A stretch of 64,000 bases of DNA. Source: Streptomyces sp. S.PNR 29. Lineage in GTDB: Bacteria > Actinomycetota > Actinomycetes > Streptomycetales > Streptomycetaceae. Both the position numbers and the translations under genes were made by a program. The notes beneath the pieces were generated by a model. The model worked only from the letters and a program-made list of their open reading frames with translations. It did no database searches and was not told the DNA's origin. The stretch spans positions 208,970-272,969 of the forward strand of contig NZ_JANUQM010000015.1 of the NCBI RefSeq assembly GCF_030386795.1, in the 5' to 3' direction. Below, piece after piece: positions 27,092 through 36,632 of the stretch; the first letter of the stretch is position 1; each line of letters begins with the position of its first letter.

Positions 27092-27793
27092 TCAGACTGG
27101 GTCGGTATGTTCGGCCCGGAGGCGCTGGGCGACGTCGCGCAGCTTGACGTTGTGATGCTGGGAGATGCGGCGCAGCACGTTGAAGGCCTCGCCCTCGCTC
27201 AGCTGGTGGCGCTCCATGAGGATGCCCATGGCCTCGCCGATGGCGTGCCGGGTCTCCATCGCGTGCTCGAGCTGGTCGATGGTGCGGGCGCTGGCCAGGG
27301 CGACGGCGGCGTGGGAGGCCAGCAGCCAGCCCGCGTTCTCTATGTCCTTGCCGAAGGCTCCGGGGCGGCGTGCGTACAGGTTCAGTGCGCCGAAGTCTTC
27401 GTTGTCGGTGTAGAGCAGTACGCCGGTCATGCTGCCGATTCCCAGCTTGCGGGCCTGGGCCGCGAAACGCTCCCAGGCTGGCTGGGGCTCTGTCAGGTCA
27501 GCGATCCGGTATATGCGCTCGCCGTCCTTGCGGCGGGCGAGGTCGAAGCAGGGTCCCTCGCGCAGTTCACCTTGCAGGCGGTCGGACTCCTGGACCCTGT
27601 CCCCGCAGGCGGCCAGGGTCACGGCCCGGCCTTTGCGCACCGCGAGTATGCCGGCGGCGTCGCAGCCGTCGACCAGCCTCACCGCGGAGGCCGCGATCTC
27701 ATCCAGGGTCGACTGGACAGAGTCCTGGGCCAGTAGATCCCGCGCGAGCAGCGCCATCTGCTCGGCGTACTCACGCCACTCCACCGCCACCAC
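27092..27793 (-). CDS. GAF and ANTAR domain RNA-binding antiterminator-type regulator
   Basis: This is a 233-residue protein. A GAF sensor domain spans about residues 20-165 (SVQSTLDEIAASAVRLVDGC to DIENAGWLLASHAAVALASA). An ANTAR domain follows at about 172-228 (AMETRHAIGEAMGILMERHQ, then EGEAFNVLRRISQHHNVKLR). ANTAR proteins bind paired RNA hairpins and prevent termination. The signal sensed by the GAF domain and the RNA target are unknown. It starts at 27793, probably GTG or ATG after a weak ribosome site. Confidence 0.88.
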   Translation of the reverse strand: MVAVEWREYAEQMALLARDLLAQDSVQSTLDEIAASAVRLVDGCDAAGILAVRKGRAVTLAACGDRVQESDRLQGELREGPCFDLARRKDGERIYRIADLTEPQPAWERFAAQARKLGIGSMTGVLLYTDNEDFGALNLYARRPGAFGKDIENAGWLLASHAAVALASARTIDQLEHAMETRHAIGEAMGILMERHQLSEGEAFNVLRRISQHHNVKLRDVAQRLRAEHTDPV

Positions 27794-27975
27794 CCGCCTC
27801 GATCATCGGTCGGGTCACAGTACCCCGAGCCGCGCCACATCTTGGCCTGGCCGATGTCACCAGGAGCGCAGGGAGACGTGGGACGTCCCATCCGTGGATG
27901 CCTCAGCCCGCGCCCGCTCACCGTTGCGCCATCTGGTTTGTGCTTGGGGTTGCGCCTACGGCCCCTTGGCTGGAG

Positions 27976-28469
27976 TCAAGGAGAAGGGATGGGCAGGGTG
28001 GGCGGCGCGGCCTGCGGCCGGGGATCGCGGTGCGCGCTCAGGCGGCTGCGCGTCGGCGGGGCCTCCGCGCCCGTGCCGCGACAGTGCGACGACGTCAGGC
28101 GGGGCAGGTCAGTGGGGGAGAGGCCGGGGCGGGTGCGATGCCAGCGCGTGGGATGCCGCCACCAGCCGGAGGCGTCGCGGGCGACGTCGACGCCGACTTC
28201 CACCACCAGCTCCGGTTCCACCAGCGCGACGTCCAGCGTCTCCCGGCTGCCCCACGTGGCGGAGAACGACCAGCCTGTCCAGCGATGACTGTGCTGCGCG
28301 GGTCGAGTAGCCCGGCGACCGTGCTGCTTGCCGGGTGGGCGAGAGTGGTGGTGCGGCCGGTGTACGGAAGTCGGCGGTTGTCGTCGTACCAAGGCTCGTA
28401 CACGCTGTCCAGCCGCTTGAAAAGCACGCCCGCCGTCCCGACCGACGTCCACGTCAGCCACTCGCGCAT
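27976..28469 (-). pseudogene. ATP-dependent DNA ligase, 3' fragment (copy B)
   Basis: MREWLTWTSVGTAGVLFKRL then DSVYEP is followed directly by WYDDNRRLPYTGRTTTLAHP. The roughly 30 residues that normally carry the RGWEKYK-type motif are missing. After a frameshift near 28310 the OB-fold continues as WTGWSFSATWGSRETLDVAL and VEPELVVEVGVDVARDASGW. It is the better-preserved of two ligase remnants about 3 kb apart. Confidence 0.65.
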
Positions 28470-28545
28470 GGTGTCCGGGTCGGTGGTCGACGGACACAGC
28501 GTCCACGGCGCCGTCAGCTGACGGGCGCGGCGAACACGGATTCAA

Positions 28546-29133
28546 GCGCGGTCCTGCGCCGCTGATATGGGCAGCTGGTCGTGTCAGTGCCGGACAGCGT
28601 CAGGAGGTCAAAGGCGACGTAAGTGGGCCGGCCACCTCGTCAGCCGCCCGGGCCGCCCCGGCGCCGTGCCGCTGAACGGTTCTGCAGATGCTCGAAGGCC
28701 AGCCGACCCGCGGGGTCCCATACGACCAGCCGACGCCATGGCGGTGCCAGATTCACCATCTTGAATTCGCTGGTCACGAGGCTGGTGTGGGTGGTGGGTT
28801 GTGCATACAGTTCTTCAGCTGGGCCCCTCGAGATCGCCGTCAAGTAGGTGCAAGCCGCCACTCGGACAGGGCGCTGCCCCGGAACCGTTGACCAGGCGAA
28901 CCGCCCACTGCCATCACCCCGCAGTGGAAGACATCGACCTGCCGTCGGCCTGTCACTGCCGGAGCCGACGCTCGCCATGCCTACCTCGGCCCGTACTCCT
29001 TACGGGTCACGAACCCAACGTGTGGCCAGGGTTGCATGCCGCGGCCCGTTGCCCGCGTCCAACACCGAAGCGCGGGTCCTCGACCGGCGGTGGTGAGCGC
29101 GACGGTTCTGTGACGGGTGGGTGTGGTTCCGTG
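28546..29133. other. Stretch without a recognisable gene
   Basis: Nearly 590 bases lie between the ligase remnant and the LysR gene. The frames are short or low-complexity. I see no domain, strong ribosome site or hairpin worth naming. Confidence 0.5.
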
Positions 29134-30039
29134 TCAGAGGGTTCGGGCCGTGGCGGCGTCGCGGAGGAGGCCGGCGAAGGTCAGGGCGGCGGGGGTGGGT
29201 GAGTGGTCGGCCATGCGGACCAGGAGGATGCGGCGGATGGGGGCCGGCGGCTGTAGGGGCAGGACCTTGACGCCTCCTCGGATGCCTTCCAGGGCCAGGG
29301 TGGGGGCGAGGGCGACGCCGATGCCGGCGGCGACCATGGCCTGGGCTTCCTGGTAGTCGTGGGCCTCGTAGGCGATGTGGGGCTCGAAGCCGGCGGCGCG
29401 GCAGCCGCGGACGAGGGCTTCGGCCACCGGGTGATGGTCGGCGCGGGTGATCCAGGGGTCGTGGGCGAAGTCGGCGAGTGAGGCGGCGTCGCGGCCGGCG
29501 AGTGGATGCTGGTCGCTGACGAGAAGGGCCGGCGGGTCATCGAGGAGGGGGGTGACGACGATGTCCTCCCGGTCGATTCGGCTCCAGTCGTAGTCCCACA
29601 TCAGCGACATCTCGATCTCCCGGTTCTCCAGCATCGTCCAGAGTCCGGCGATGCGGGCGCTGCGGACGGTCAGCCGTACGTCGGGGTGGGCGTCCCTGAA
29701 GGCGATCACGGCCTGCGGGAGGAGCGAGGCTCCGACGGTGGGGAAGGTGCCGATGCGCAGCGTGCCCGCGCGCAGGCCGGCGTAGTCGGCGAGTTCGTTT
29801 TCCGCGGCCTGCAGTTCGCGTTCGATCCGTTGCCCTCGTTCGGCCAGCGCCCGCCCGGCGTCGGTGAGGGTGACGCCCCGGGCGTGGCGTTCCAGCAGGG
29901 GCTGGCCTGCTTCCGTTTCCAGGCGGCTGATCTGCTGCGACACCGCTGACGGTGTGTAGTTGAGGGCGCGAGCTGTCGCGGTCACCGAGCCGCGCCGGGC
30001 GACCTCCGTGAACAGCAGGATGCGCCGGACGTCGAGCAT
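29134..30039 (-). CDS. LysR-family transcriptional regulator
   Basis: The product is 301 residues from the ATG at 30037-30039. MLDVRRILLFTEVARRGSVT then LNYTPSAVSQQISRLETEAG is the N-terminal winged HTH. The effector domain starts at LRIGTFPTVGASLLPQAVIA. It is divergent from prpF and dctA, with an AT-richer gap (30040-30185), so it most likely activates that pair in response to the transported acid. Confidence 0.9.
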   Translation of the reverse strand: MLDVRRILLFTEVARRGSVTATARALNYTPSAVSQQISRLETEAGQPLLERHARGVTLTDAGRALAERGQRIERELQAAENELADYAGLRAGTLRIGTFPTVGASLLPQAVIAFRDAHPDVRLTVRSARIAGLWTMLENREIEMSLMWDYDWSRIDREDIVVTPLLDDPPALLVSDQHPLAGRDAASLADFAHDPWITRADHHPVAEALVRGCRAAGFEPHIAYEAHDYQEAQAMVAAGIGVALAPTLALEGIRGGVKVLPLQPPAPIRRILLVRMADHSPTPAALTFAGLLRDAATARTL

Positions 30040-30185
30040 GCCGCCACCTCCAGCGTTCACTTCACCTTAATAGCCATACAGATTTCCGAGATTGTACTTC
30101 ACGCTGCTGTCACCCACCGTGGAGGACACCACGCACGGCGAGACCGCCGGTGGGCTTCCCCTTCCATGCCTGTGAGGAGTCAGTT

Positions 30186-31304
30186 GTGCTGCGTCTGCAG
30201 GGCGAGATGATCCGCGGAGGAACCAGCAAGTGCTGGATCTTCGACCACCGCGACGTGGCCGCCACAGGCGTGGACGTCGATGACCTCCTGCTCGCCGCCT
30301 TCAACGCCGCCGACCCCCGCCAGATCGACGGCGTGGGCGGCGCCTCCTCCACCACCTCCAAGGCCGCCGTCGTACAGGCGTCGACCCAGGTCGGCGTGGA
30401 CGTCGAGTTCGCCTTCGCGCAGGTCGGCATCGGCGACGAGCGCGTGGAGTGGGCCAGCAACTGCGGCAACTGCGCCACCGCCGTGGCCCTGTACGCCGTC
30501 CACCACGATCTCGTGCCGATCGTGTCGGACACCACCACGGTCCGCATGCTCAACGTCAACACCGGGGCCCGCCTCACCGGCACGATCCCCACCCCCGCGG
30601 GCGCGGCCCCCGAGGAGGGCACGGCCGTGGTCCCGGGTACCTCGGCACGGGGCGTGCCGGTCCTGCTCGGGTTTCAGGACCCGGCGGGCTCGACGACCGG
30701 CCGCGCTCTGCCGACCGGCCGGACGCTGGAGGAGCTGACCGGCCCGGACGGCCCCGTCGAGGCAACCCTGGTGGACGCCGGCGCTCCGGCCGCGCTGTTC
30801 GAGGCCAAGGCGTTCGGCCTCGACGGCACGGAATCCCTCACCGCGTTCGCCACCGCCGTACCCGCGCTGACCCTGCTGCGCCGCCAGGCAGCGCTGGCCA
30901 TGGGCCTGGCCCGCGAGAGCGATCCGATAAGCCACGCGGTGCCGAAGGTGGGCATCGTCGCCCGACCTGCTCCCTATCGCACCACCCACGGCATACTCGT
31001 CAACCAGGACGAGTACGACCTGGCCGTGCGCATGGTCTCCATGCACGCCCCGCACCCGGCGATCGGCCTGACCTCCGCCGTGGCCCTGGCCACGGCCGCC
31101 GCCACCCCTGGCACCCTCGCCCACCGCGTCGCCCGGCAGACCGCCGACGGCACGCTGCGCCTGGGCACTCCCGCCGGCGTGATCACCACCCAAGCCGTCC
31201 CCGCACCGGACGGCGCGTCCCCCACGGTGCTCCTGCACCGCGCCGCCCGGCGTATCGCCCGAGCCGAACTCCTCGTTCCCGTCCTGGAAGGACGCCCCGC
31301 ATGA
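30186..31304 (+). CDS. PrpF-family isomerase/tautomerase
   Basis: This is a 372-residue protein from GTG 30186 after TGAGGAG. LQGEMIRGGTSKCWIF holds the N-terminal catalytic Lys region, ASNCGNCATAVALYAV the conserved Cys block of the diaminopimelate-epimerase fold, and HAVPKVGIVARPAPY a C-terminal block. Family members isomerise 2-methylaconitate, aconitate or 4-oxalomesaconate. The next gene, overlapping by ATGA, encodes a dicarboxylate symporter, so the substrate is probably an imported unsaturated di- or tricarboxylate rather than an intermediate of the 2-methylcitrate cycle; prpC/prpD are absent. Confidence 0.85.
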   Translation: MLRLQGEMIRGGTSKCWIFDHRDVAATGVDVDDLLLAAFNAADPRQIDGVGGASSTTSKAAVVQASTQVGVDVEFAFAQVGIGDERVEWASNCGNCATAVALYAVHHDLVPIVSDTTTVRMLNVNTGARLTGTIPTPAGAAPEEGTAVVPGTSARGVPVLLGFQDPAGSTTGRALPTGRTLEELTGPDGPVEATLVDAGAPAALFEAKAFGLDGTESLTAFATAVPALTLLRRQAALAMGLARESDPISHAVPKVGIVARPAPYRTTHGILVNQDEYDLAVRMVSMHAPHPAIGLTSAVALATAAATPGTLAHRVARQTADGTLRLGTPAGVITTQAVPAPDGASPTVLLHRAARRIARAELLVPVLEGRPA

Positions 31305-32698
31305 GCCGCAACGACGCCGCCCCGGGTACCGTCACCACACCACCGGGCCGCACCCGCCGCATGCTGTCCCACCTCTACGTCCAGTGCCTGATCGCCGTCT
31401 TCCTCGGCGCCGCAGTGGGTTGGCTGTGGCCCTCCGTCGGCGCTGACCTCAAGCCGCTCGGCGACGGCTTCATCGCGCTGGTGAAGATGCTCATCGCGCC
31501 GATCATCTTCTGCACGGTCGTCCACGGCATAGCCTCCATGGGCAACGCCCGCGCGGTCGGCCGCGTGAGCCTGAAGGCCCTGGTCTACTTCGAGGTGCTG
31601 ACCACCGTGGCCATGGTGCTCGGCCTGGTCGTCGTCAACGTCGTCAAGCCGGGCAGCGGTCTGCACGTCGACCTCTCGACCCTGACCACCAAGGGCCTGC
31701 CGCCGGAGGCGACCACGGCCCACGAGGGCTTCGCCGAGTTCGCCCTCGCCATCATCCCGGCCACCCTGGTCAGCGCCCTGACCGGCAACGAGATCCTGCC
31801 GGTGCTGCTGGTGTCGGTGCTGTTCGGCTTCGGCCTGCACGCCAGCGGAGAAGCCGGCCTGGGCATCGCCCGGGGCATCGAGAAGTTCTCCACGGTCCTG
31901 TTCACGCTCATCCGGTGGATCATGCGGCTGGCCCCCGTCGGCGCGTTCGGCTCGATGGCCTTCACCATCGGCAACTACGGCCTGGGCACCCTGCGCCACC
32001 TGGCCCTGCTGGTCGGCTCGTTCTGGCTGACCGCCCTCTTCTTCGTCCTCGCCGTCCTCGGGACCGTGATGCGCCTGAACGGGCTGCGACTGCTGCCCTT
32101 CCTGCGCTACATCAAGGAAGAACTGCTGATCGTCCTGGGCACCTCTTCCACCGAGCCCGTCCTGCCGCGCATGATGGCCAAGCTCCAGCACGCGGGCGCC
32201 TCGAAACCGGTCGTCGGCATCACGCTGCCCGCCGGGTACTCCTTCAACCTTGACGGCACCGCCATCTACCTGACCATGGGCTCGGTCTTCCTCGCCCAGG
32301 CCCTCGGTATCGACCTCAGCCTCACCCAGCAGCTGACCATGCTCGCCGTCATGCTGCTCACCTCCAAGGGCGCCGCAGGTGTCACCGGCTCCGGCTTCAT
32401 CGCCCTGGCCGCCACCCTCAGCGCCATCCCGCACGTCCCCGTCGCCGCCCTCGCGCTGATCTTCGGCATCGACCGGTTCATGTCCGAGGCCCGCGCCCTG
32501 ACCAGCCTGGTCGGCAATGGCGTCGCCACCCTGGCCGTCGCCCGGTGGGAGGGCGAGCTCGACGAGGACCGCGCCAAGGCCGTCCTGCGCGGAGAGATCC
32601 CCTACGCCCCCACCTCCGCTCCCTCCGCGGTGACAGCCCAGCTCGATCCGATGGAGACACCCGCACCAACCCACGACCCCGTCACCGCCGCACGCTGA
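31301..32698 (+). CDS. DctA-type dicarboxylate:cation symporter (DAACS family)
   Basis: The product is 465 residues. LYVQCLIAVFLGAAVGWLWP is the first helix; ELLIVLGTSSTEPVLPRMMA carries the serine-rich re-entrant loop (here GTSSTEP), GYSFNLDGTAIYLTMGSVFL the second signature, and KGAAGVTGSGFIALAATLSA the HP2 loop. ATGA overlap with prpF indicates one operon. It would import C4-dicarboxylates or relatives with protons or Na+. A strong terminator follows 10 bases after the stop. Confidence 0.9.
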   Translation: MSRNDAAPGTVTTPPGRTRRMLSHLYVQCLIAVFLGAAVGWLWPSVGADLKPLGDGFIALVKMLIAPIIFCTVVHGIASMGNARAVGRVSLKALVYFEVLTTVAMVLGLVVVNVVKPGSGLHVDLSTLTTKGLPPEATTAHEGFAEFALAIIPATLVSALTGNEILPVLLVSVLFGFGLHASGEAGLGIARGIEKFSTVLFTLIRWIMRLAPVGAFGSMAFTIGNYGLGTLRHLALLVGSFWLTALFFVLAVLGTVMRLNGLRLLPFLRYIKEELLIVLGTSSTEPVLPRMMAKLQHAGASKPVVGITLPAGYSFNLDGTAIYLTMGSVFLAQALGIDLSLTQQLTMLAVMLLTSKGAAGVTGSGFIALAATLSAIPHVPVAALALIFGIDRFMSEARALTSLVGNGVATLAVARWEGELDEDRAKAVLRGEIPYAPTSAPSAVTAQLDPMETPAPTHDPVTAAR

Positions 32699-32708
32699 CG
32701 TCGCATGG

Positions 32709-32743
32709 GCGGGCGGCCCGGAGCGAGACGCCGGGCCGCCCGC
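32709..32743 (+). terminator. Intrinsic-type terminator of the prpF-dctA operon
   Basis: GCGGGCGGCCCGG and CCGGGCCGCCCGC form a perfect 13-base-pair stem around the nine-base loop AGCGAGACG, 10 bases after the dctA stop. No T-tract follows, as is usual in Streptomyces. Confidence 0.8.
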
Positions 32744-32917
32744 GATGTCACTCGATGAGACAACTTCAAATACCTGGAGAACCATCGGACTTGGGCTCCG
32801 CGGCCCAGCCTGGCCGTAGATCGGGCCCGGGCGGGGGAGTGCTCAGCATCGGCTCCGGCAGGGTCCACGAATGCGTCCGTGTCATCGGCAGAGCCCGTCG
32901 CGCGGCGATGAGGCTCG

Positions 32918-33670
32918 TCAGGGACGGAAGCTGGCCCGGTAGTCGGTGGGCGTGCGGCCGGTCAGCTCCTGGAAGGCGGCGTTGAACGCCGACAGGGAGG
33001 TGTAGCCGACCATGAAGGCAATCTTGGTTACCGGGGTATCGCCCGCGGCGAGTTCCTCGATCGCGCGTAGCAGGCGCATGCGGCGCAGGGCTGCCCGCCA
33101 GGTCATGCCGGTCTCGTCCGAAAATCGACGTGCCAGCGACCGCGGCGCGAGGCCGACCTCTTGTGCCAAGTCTTCGAAGCGGACTGCACTGTCGAGCCGT
33201 TCCTCGGTCAGTCGCAGGGCTCGGCGCAGTTCCGGAGATCGCCCCACCGGCACGACGACCGGGCTCGGCTGTTCGGCGAGCCGCCAGGTCACTGCGGCGA
33301 GCGCGGCGAACAGGGTCTCGGCGTACGCAGTAAGGGGTGGGTCGCTGTCGCCCCACGTGCCACACTCAGCCACCAGGGAGCGTGCGAGGGGGCTGAGGTC
33401 GAACACGGTCAACGGCGCCGGCGGGGGCGGGGCAAATCCGGTGTCGAACAGCACCGACGCGGTCGTGACTGGCCGCGGGATACTCACCTGAATCGCCCGG
33501 CCCGCCTCGATCAGAGCAGCTCGGGCCGGCGGCAGCAACCACGCCCGACCCTGCGCCTCCAGCCGGAGGGCACCGGCGGAGGCGCAGAGCAGGTAGTGCC
33601 GATCAACGCAGACATCGCGAGCGGACCCTGCGGCGAAGGTGCGGACGAAGCTGTACGCCTTCCGGGTCAT
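32918..33670 (-). CDS. AraC-family transcriptional regulator
   Basis: The product is 250 residues. The N-terminal part is a cupin-like sensor (DRHYLLCASAGALRLEAQGR). The C-terminal double HTH begins FEDLAQEVGLAPRSLARRFS and ends FMVGYTSLSAFNAAFQELTG then RTPTDYR. The small ABM-type monooxygenase gene lies just upstream on the same strand, so the regulator may control it, with the ABM gene read first. Confidence 0.88.
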   Translation of the reverse strand: MTRKAYSFVRTFAAGSARDVCVDRHYLLCASAGALRLEAQGRAWLLPPARAALIEAGRAIQVSIPRPVTTASVLFDTGFAPPPPAPLTVFDLSPLARSLVAECGTWGDSDPPLTAYAETLFAALAAVTWRLAEQPSPVVVPVGRSPELRRALRLTEERLDSAVRFEDLAQEVGLAPRSLARRFSDETGMTWRAALRRMRLLRAIEELAAGDTPVTKIAFMVGYTSLSAFNAAFQELTGRTPTDYRASFRP

Positions 33671-33716
33671 CGATGGCCTCGCACGGATGGATCGTAGTAG
33701 TCCGTCGTGATACCGG

Positions 33717-34019
33717 TCAGGCGACCGTCGCCAGCAACTCGGCGCGGAAGCGCCGGCTTACCGGCGCGCCGACCATGAGCGGGCGGATCGTCTCGCCGAA
33801 ACGCGCGAAGGAGGCTGATCTCAGGTAGCCGTCGAACGACGCCTCGTCCTCCCACTCGTGCACGATGGTGATTCGGCTGTCGTCCTCCCGGGAGGCGTAG
33901 ACCCGGAAGGCGAGGTTGCCGGGCATGGTGCTGATCTGGTCACGTTCGGCGTCAAGATGGTTGAGGGCAGCCGCGCGATCGGTAGCGGCGGTGTCAAAGT
34001 CGACGATGGCAATGAGCAC
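33717..34019 (-). CDS. Antibiotic biosynthesis monooxygenase (ABM)-fold protein
   Basis: The product is about 100 residues from GTG 34019 after AGGAGG. VLIAIVDFDTAATDRAAALN then MPGNLAFRVYASREDDSRIT and HEWEDEASFDGYLRS are the blocks of the dimeric ABM/YgiN ferredoxin-like fold. Members act as cofactor-free quinol monooxygenases, or are heme-related. It precedes the AraC gene on the same strand by about 50 bases. Confidence 0.75.
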   Translation of the reverse strand: MLIAIVDFDTAATDRAAALNHLDAERDQISTMPGNLAFRVYASREDDSRITIVHEWEDEASFDGYLRSASFARFGETIRPLMVGAPVSRRFRAELLATVA

Positions 34020-34149
34020 GGGGACCTCCTGGACCAGGGCAGCGATTGCTGCGGATGAGATGCCTATGATCCTCACGCGGCACCGGCTCGGCCGGCTTCC
34101 GTCAACCGGACGCTTTCACGCTCCCATCGGACAGACTCGCTCCTCACCG

Positions 34150-34608
34150 CAAACCCAGCGGGACTCCTGGTGGCAGGAGCTCGCCGGGATGCTGGAGAAG
34201 GTGTCGGCCGTGAACACCGACCGCGTCGCCCTACGACAGCAGTACACGGACCGGGCGATCCCCCAGTTCGTCGGCATCCCGGGCACCCGCCGCGACCTGC
34301 TGGACCACCGCCCACTCCGACGTGCACTGGGCGAACCTCACCGAGCTCCTGCGGCTTTTGGACTGGGAGGCCCGAGGCCGCGCGCCGGAGGGGGTCGACG
34401 CCGCCACGCTCCCCGCCTACACCCTGCTTCAGCCGGACACCGCCGCCCGGGTCCTCACCGTCTTCCCGATCCTGGGCAGCCCGGCCGGCCTCGCCGCCGA
34501 AGCGACCATATGCGCCCGGCTGAGACCGTGGCCCGCGGCGATAGCCTGGTCCTTACCGATCCGCTCCATCAGTGGGCCGCCGACCTGCGCCGCCGCGCTG
34601 GCGCGTAA
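34150..34608 (+). pseudogene. Phosphotransferase-family (APH-fold) 3' remnant
   Basis: DSWWQELAGMLEKVSAVNTD then VALRQQYTDRAIPQFVGI is followed, in another frame, by HWANLTELLRLLDWEARGRA and VDAATLPAYTLLQPDTAARV. A third frame gives ETVARGDSLVLTDPLHQWAA before TAA. These match the second half of Streptomyces phosphotransferases in which the usual HGD is replaced by HSD or HWAN text. At least two frameshifts are present. Its 3' end overlaps the end of the convergent CoiA-like gene. Confidence 0.5.
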
Positions 34609-35896
34609 ACCCCGCAGCCATCTCGTTGCCCCCGTTAGACCCAACGGGGGCAGCGCGGTCCGGGGCGACGCGCACGAAGTTGCTGCGGCCAGTGACCGGG
34701 TTCAGCACCGCGACCTTGAGCGGCGTCCGGGCGGCGGCCTGGATACGAGAGAGCCACGTTTGGTTCGGCACCAGGATCGTCAGTTCCTTCGGCCACTCGG
34801 CGAGCGCTGAAGGGTCAGGGCACACCACACCGGCCAGCGTGAACCCGTCGCTGGCCGACCGCGGCCGGGCGTAGACGAGTAAGCCGTTGCCGTGGGAGGG
34901 ACTCGGGTTGCCGTACCTGATCGCCTTGTCGGAGGCGGAGCGAACCATCTGCGTGAACGTCTCCCACACGGCGGCATCCAGGCCCGCGTGCTCGAAGAAT
35001 CCCGCCAGGCGCTGCAGCTCCGCCTGCCGCTTCTGCGCCCGCTCCCGCGCCCGCTGCTCGACGTCCCGGCGGCGTTGCGCGGCCGCGGCTGCCTGCTGCT
35101 CGGCCTTCAGGCGCCGGCGCTCGGCGGCAGCGGCCCGTTCGACGGCTTCGGCCTCGGCCTCCATCCGGGCGCGGGCAACGGCCAGGTCCTCGTACGCGGG
35201 CGCAGTCCACCACACCGTGCCGTTCGCGCCGGTGTGAGCGCGCACCCGCCCGTCGAGAATCCACTTGATCGCGTCGCCGAGCGGGCAGGTGATGTGCACC
35301 CACTTCGCCTTCGTCTTCAGCATGCGCGGTGACCAGGTGTAGCGCGCCAACCCATGGCACACCGTCCAGGTCTCGCCCCGCTGCTGCGGGAAACGCACCC
35401 GCAGGGAGGGGACGACCCGCTCCCACGGCCGGTCCTGCACGGCCACCCAGCACACCGCCACCCCGTCCTGCGCATAGCGGTCCGTACGCATGCGCGCGTC
35501 CTGCGGCGTCATGGGCGACAACTGCGCCTCCAGCGCCATGAACGGGCGGTCCTGCTCGTCGAAGACCATCACGTCGGCCCGCCAGTTCCGGGCCTCGCTG
35601 CTCACCTCCAGCTCCGCCCGCCAACCCGCCGCCCGAGCGGCCATGGCCAGCTCCAGCTTCAGCAGGTGGTGCTCCGGCGATTCGTTCGCCAGCTCGCAGT
35701 CCTTCGGCCGCACCTGGTGGTAGAAGTGCCGGAAACTGCGCTGGGAAACCCGGGCGAAGACCCGGCCCCGGCACTCCGGGCAGACCAGCTCCAGCCCATT
35801 GACGCGGTGGATGTCCGTCCAGGCACGGCCACACCCGAGATCGTCCAACGACGCGTCCAGCCGACCCCAGACCGGGTGTACGGCGGTGTACCCCAT
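34553..35896 (-). CDS. CoiA-like nuclease-domain protein with coiled coil
   Basis: The product is 447 residues from the ATG at 35894-35896. CPECRGRVFARVSQRSFRHF is a CxxC-type N-terminal region. VSSEARNWRADVMVFDEQDR and FMALEAQLSPMTPQDARMRT form the restriction-endonuclease-like core of CoiA (D...E-x-Q). A long Ala/Arg/Glu/Gln coiled coil spans about residues 250-310, and a distinct C-terminal domain follows. CoiA proteins act in DNA uptake in Gram-positive bacteria; in Streptomyces the role is unknown and could be DNA processing on mobile elements. Confidence 0.75.
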   Translation of the reverse strand: MGYTAVHPVWGRLDASLDDLGCGRAWTDIHRVNGLELVCPECRGRVFARVSQRSFRHFYHQVRPKDCELANESPEHHLLKLELAMAARAAGWRAELEVSSEARNWRADVMVFDEQDRPFMALEAQLSPMTPQDARMRTDRYAQDGVAVCWVAVQDRPWERVVPSLRVRFPQQRGETWTVCHGLARYTWSPRMLKTKAKWVHITCPLGDAIKWILDGRVRAHTGANGTVWWTAPAYEDLAVARARMEAEAEAVERAAAAERRRLKAEQQAAAAAQRRRDVEQRARERAQKRQAELQRLAGFFEHAGLDAAVWETFTQMVRSASDKAIRYGNPSPSHGNGLLVYARPRSASDGFTLAGVVCPDPSALAEWPKELTILVPNQTWLSRIQAAARTPLKVAVLNPVTGRSNFVRVAPDRAAPVGSNGGNEMAAGFTRQRGGAGRRPTDGADR

Positions 35897-36149
35897 CAGC
35901 CCCCCCTCGTGCGCCCAACGGCCCCAGCGTCCCCACGCCGGGACGCCCCCACGCTGCCGATCCAGGAGAAGGGCGGGAACCCAGCGCCTTCCCGGCCGGG
36001 TGCTGACTCTGGTTGGCCCTATTACCCCTGACAGGGGCAGCCGTCCGTCGATCCGCAGGTCGCCGCCGCGTCCTCCACCAGGTCCTCCACCGGACGGTGA
36101 AGGACTCCTGTTCCGACCGCTGTCCTCTTTGCAGGTCACGCTGCCGTAC

Positions 36150-36530
36150 GTACTGCCGCCCGTACGCGGCCGCGCGCCAACTACAGGGGTTGGGAAGGGG
36201 GGAGACGAGGAGGACGGGCGCCTACCGGGAGCGGGCGGAGCGCCGGCGGTGGACGCGGGGAACGGGCGAAAGCCGCGGGGACGGCTGGCAGCCCACCGAG
36301 GAGGACGAGCAACTGCTGCCGCTGGCCACCCGCTACAGCACGCTGACGCTCCACCAGGCCGCCCGCCTGCTGAGTGGACGGATGGAAGCCGCCCAGCAGC
36401 GGGTACGGCTGATGACCGAGGCCGGGCTGCTCCACCGCTCCACGGAGGTGCGGTGGGCGGGCACCGTCGTGGTGGACGACCGAGCGCGGCGCCCGGGGCG
36501 CCGGGGTGAGAGTGGGTGTTCCGCACCCGC
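36150..36530 (+). pseudogene. wHTH fragment resembling replication-relaxation proteins
   Basis: QPTEEDEQLLPLATRYSTLT then LHQAARLLSGRMEAAQQRVR and LMTEAGLLHRS form a winged-helix start like that of actinobacterial replication-relaxation/plasmid proteins. After TVVVDDRARRP the frame turns into low-complexity text and abuts the IS1182 remnant. The assignment is tentative. Confidence 0.4.
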
Positions 36531-36632
36531 CGGGCGAGCGGCCTGCACGGCCAGGGGCTTTCCGCCGGCGAGCGGAAGGATCTCAGGGCGTGCGGTGACA
36601 CTCCGGGAGGGGCCGCGGCCTGATGCGTTGGT

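Noticed and set aside
30974..32785. A 603-codon frame antisense to dctA
   Set aside because: Gly/Asp/Glu-rich shadow of a well-supported transporter gene.
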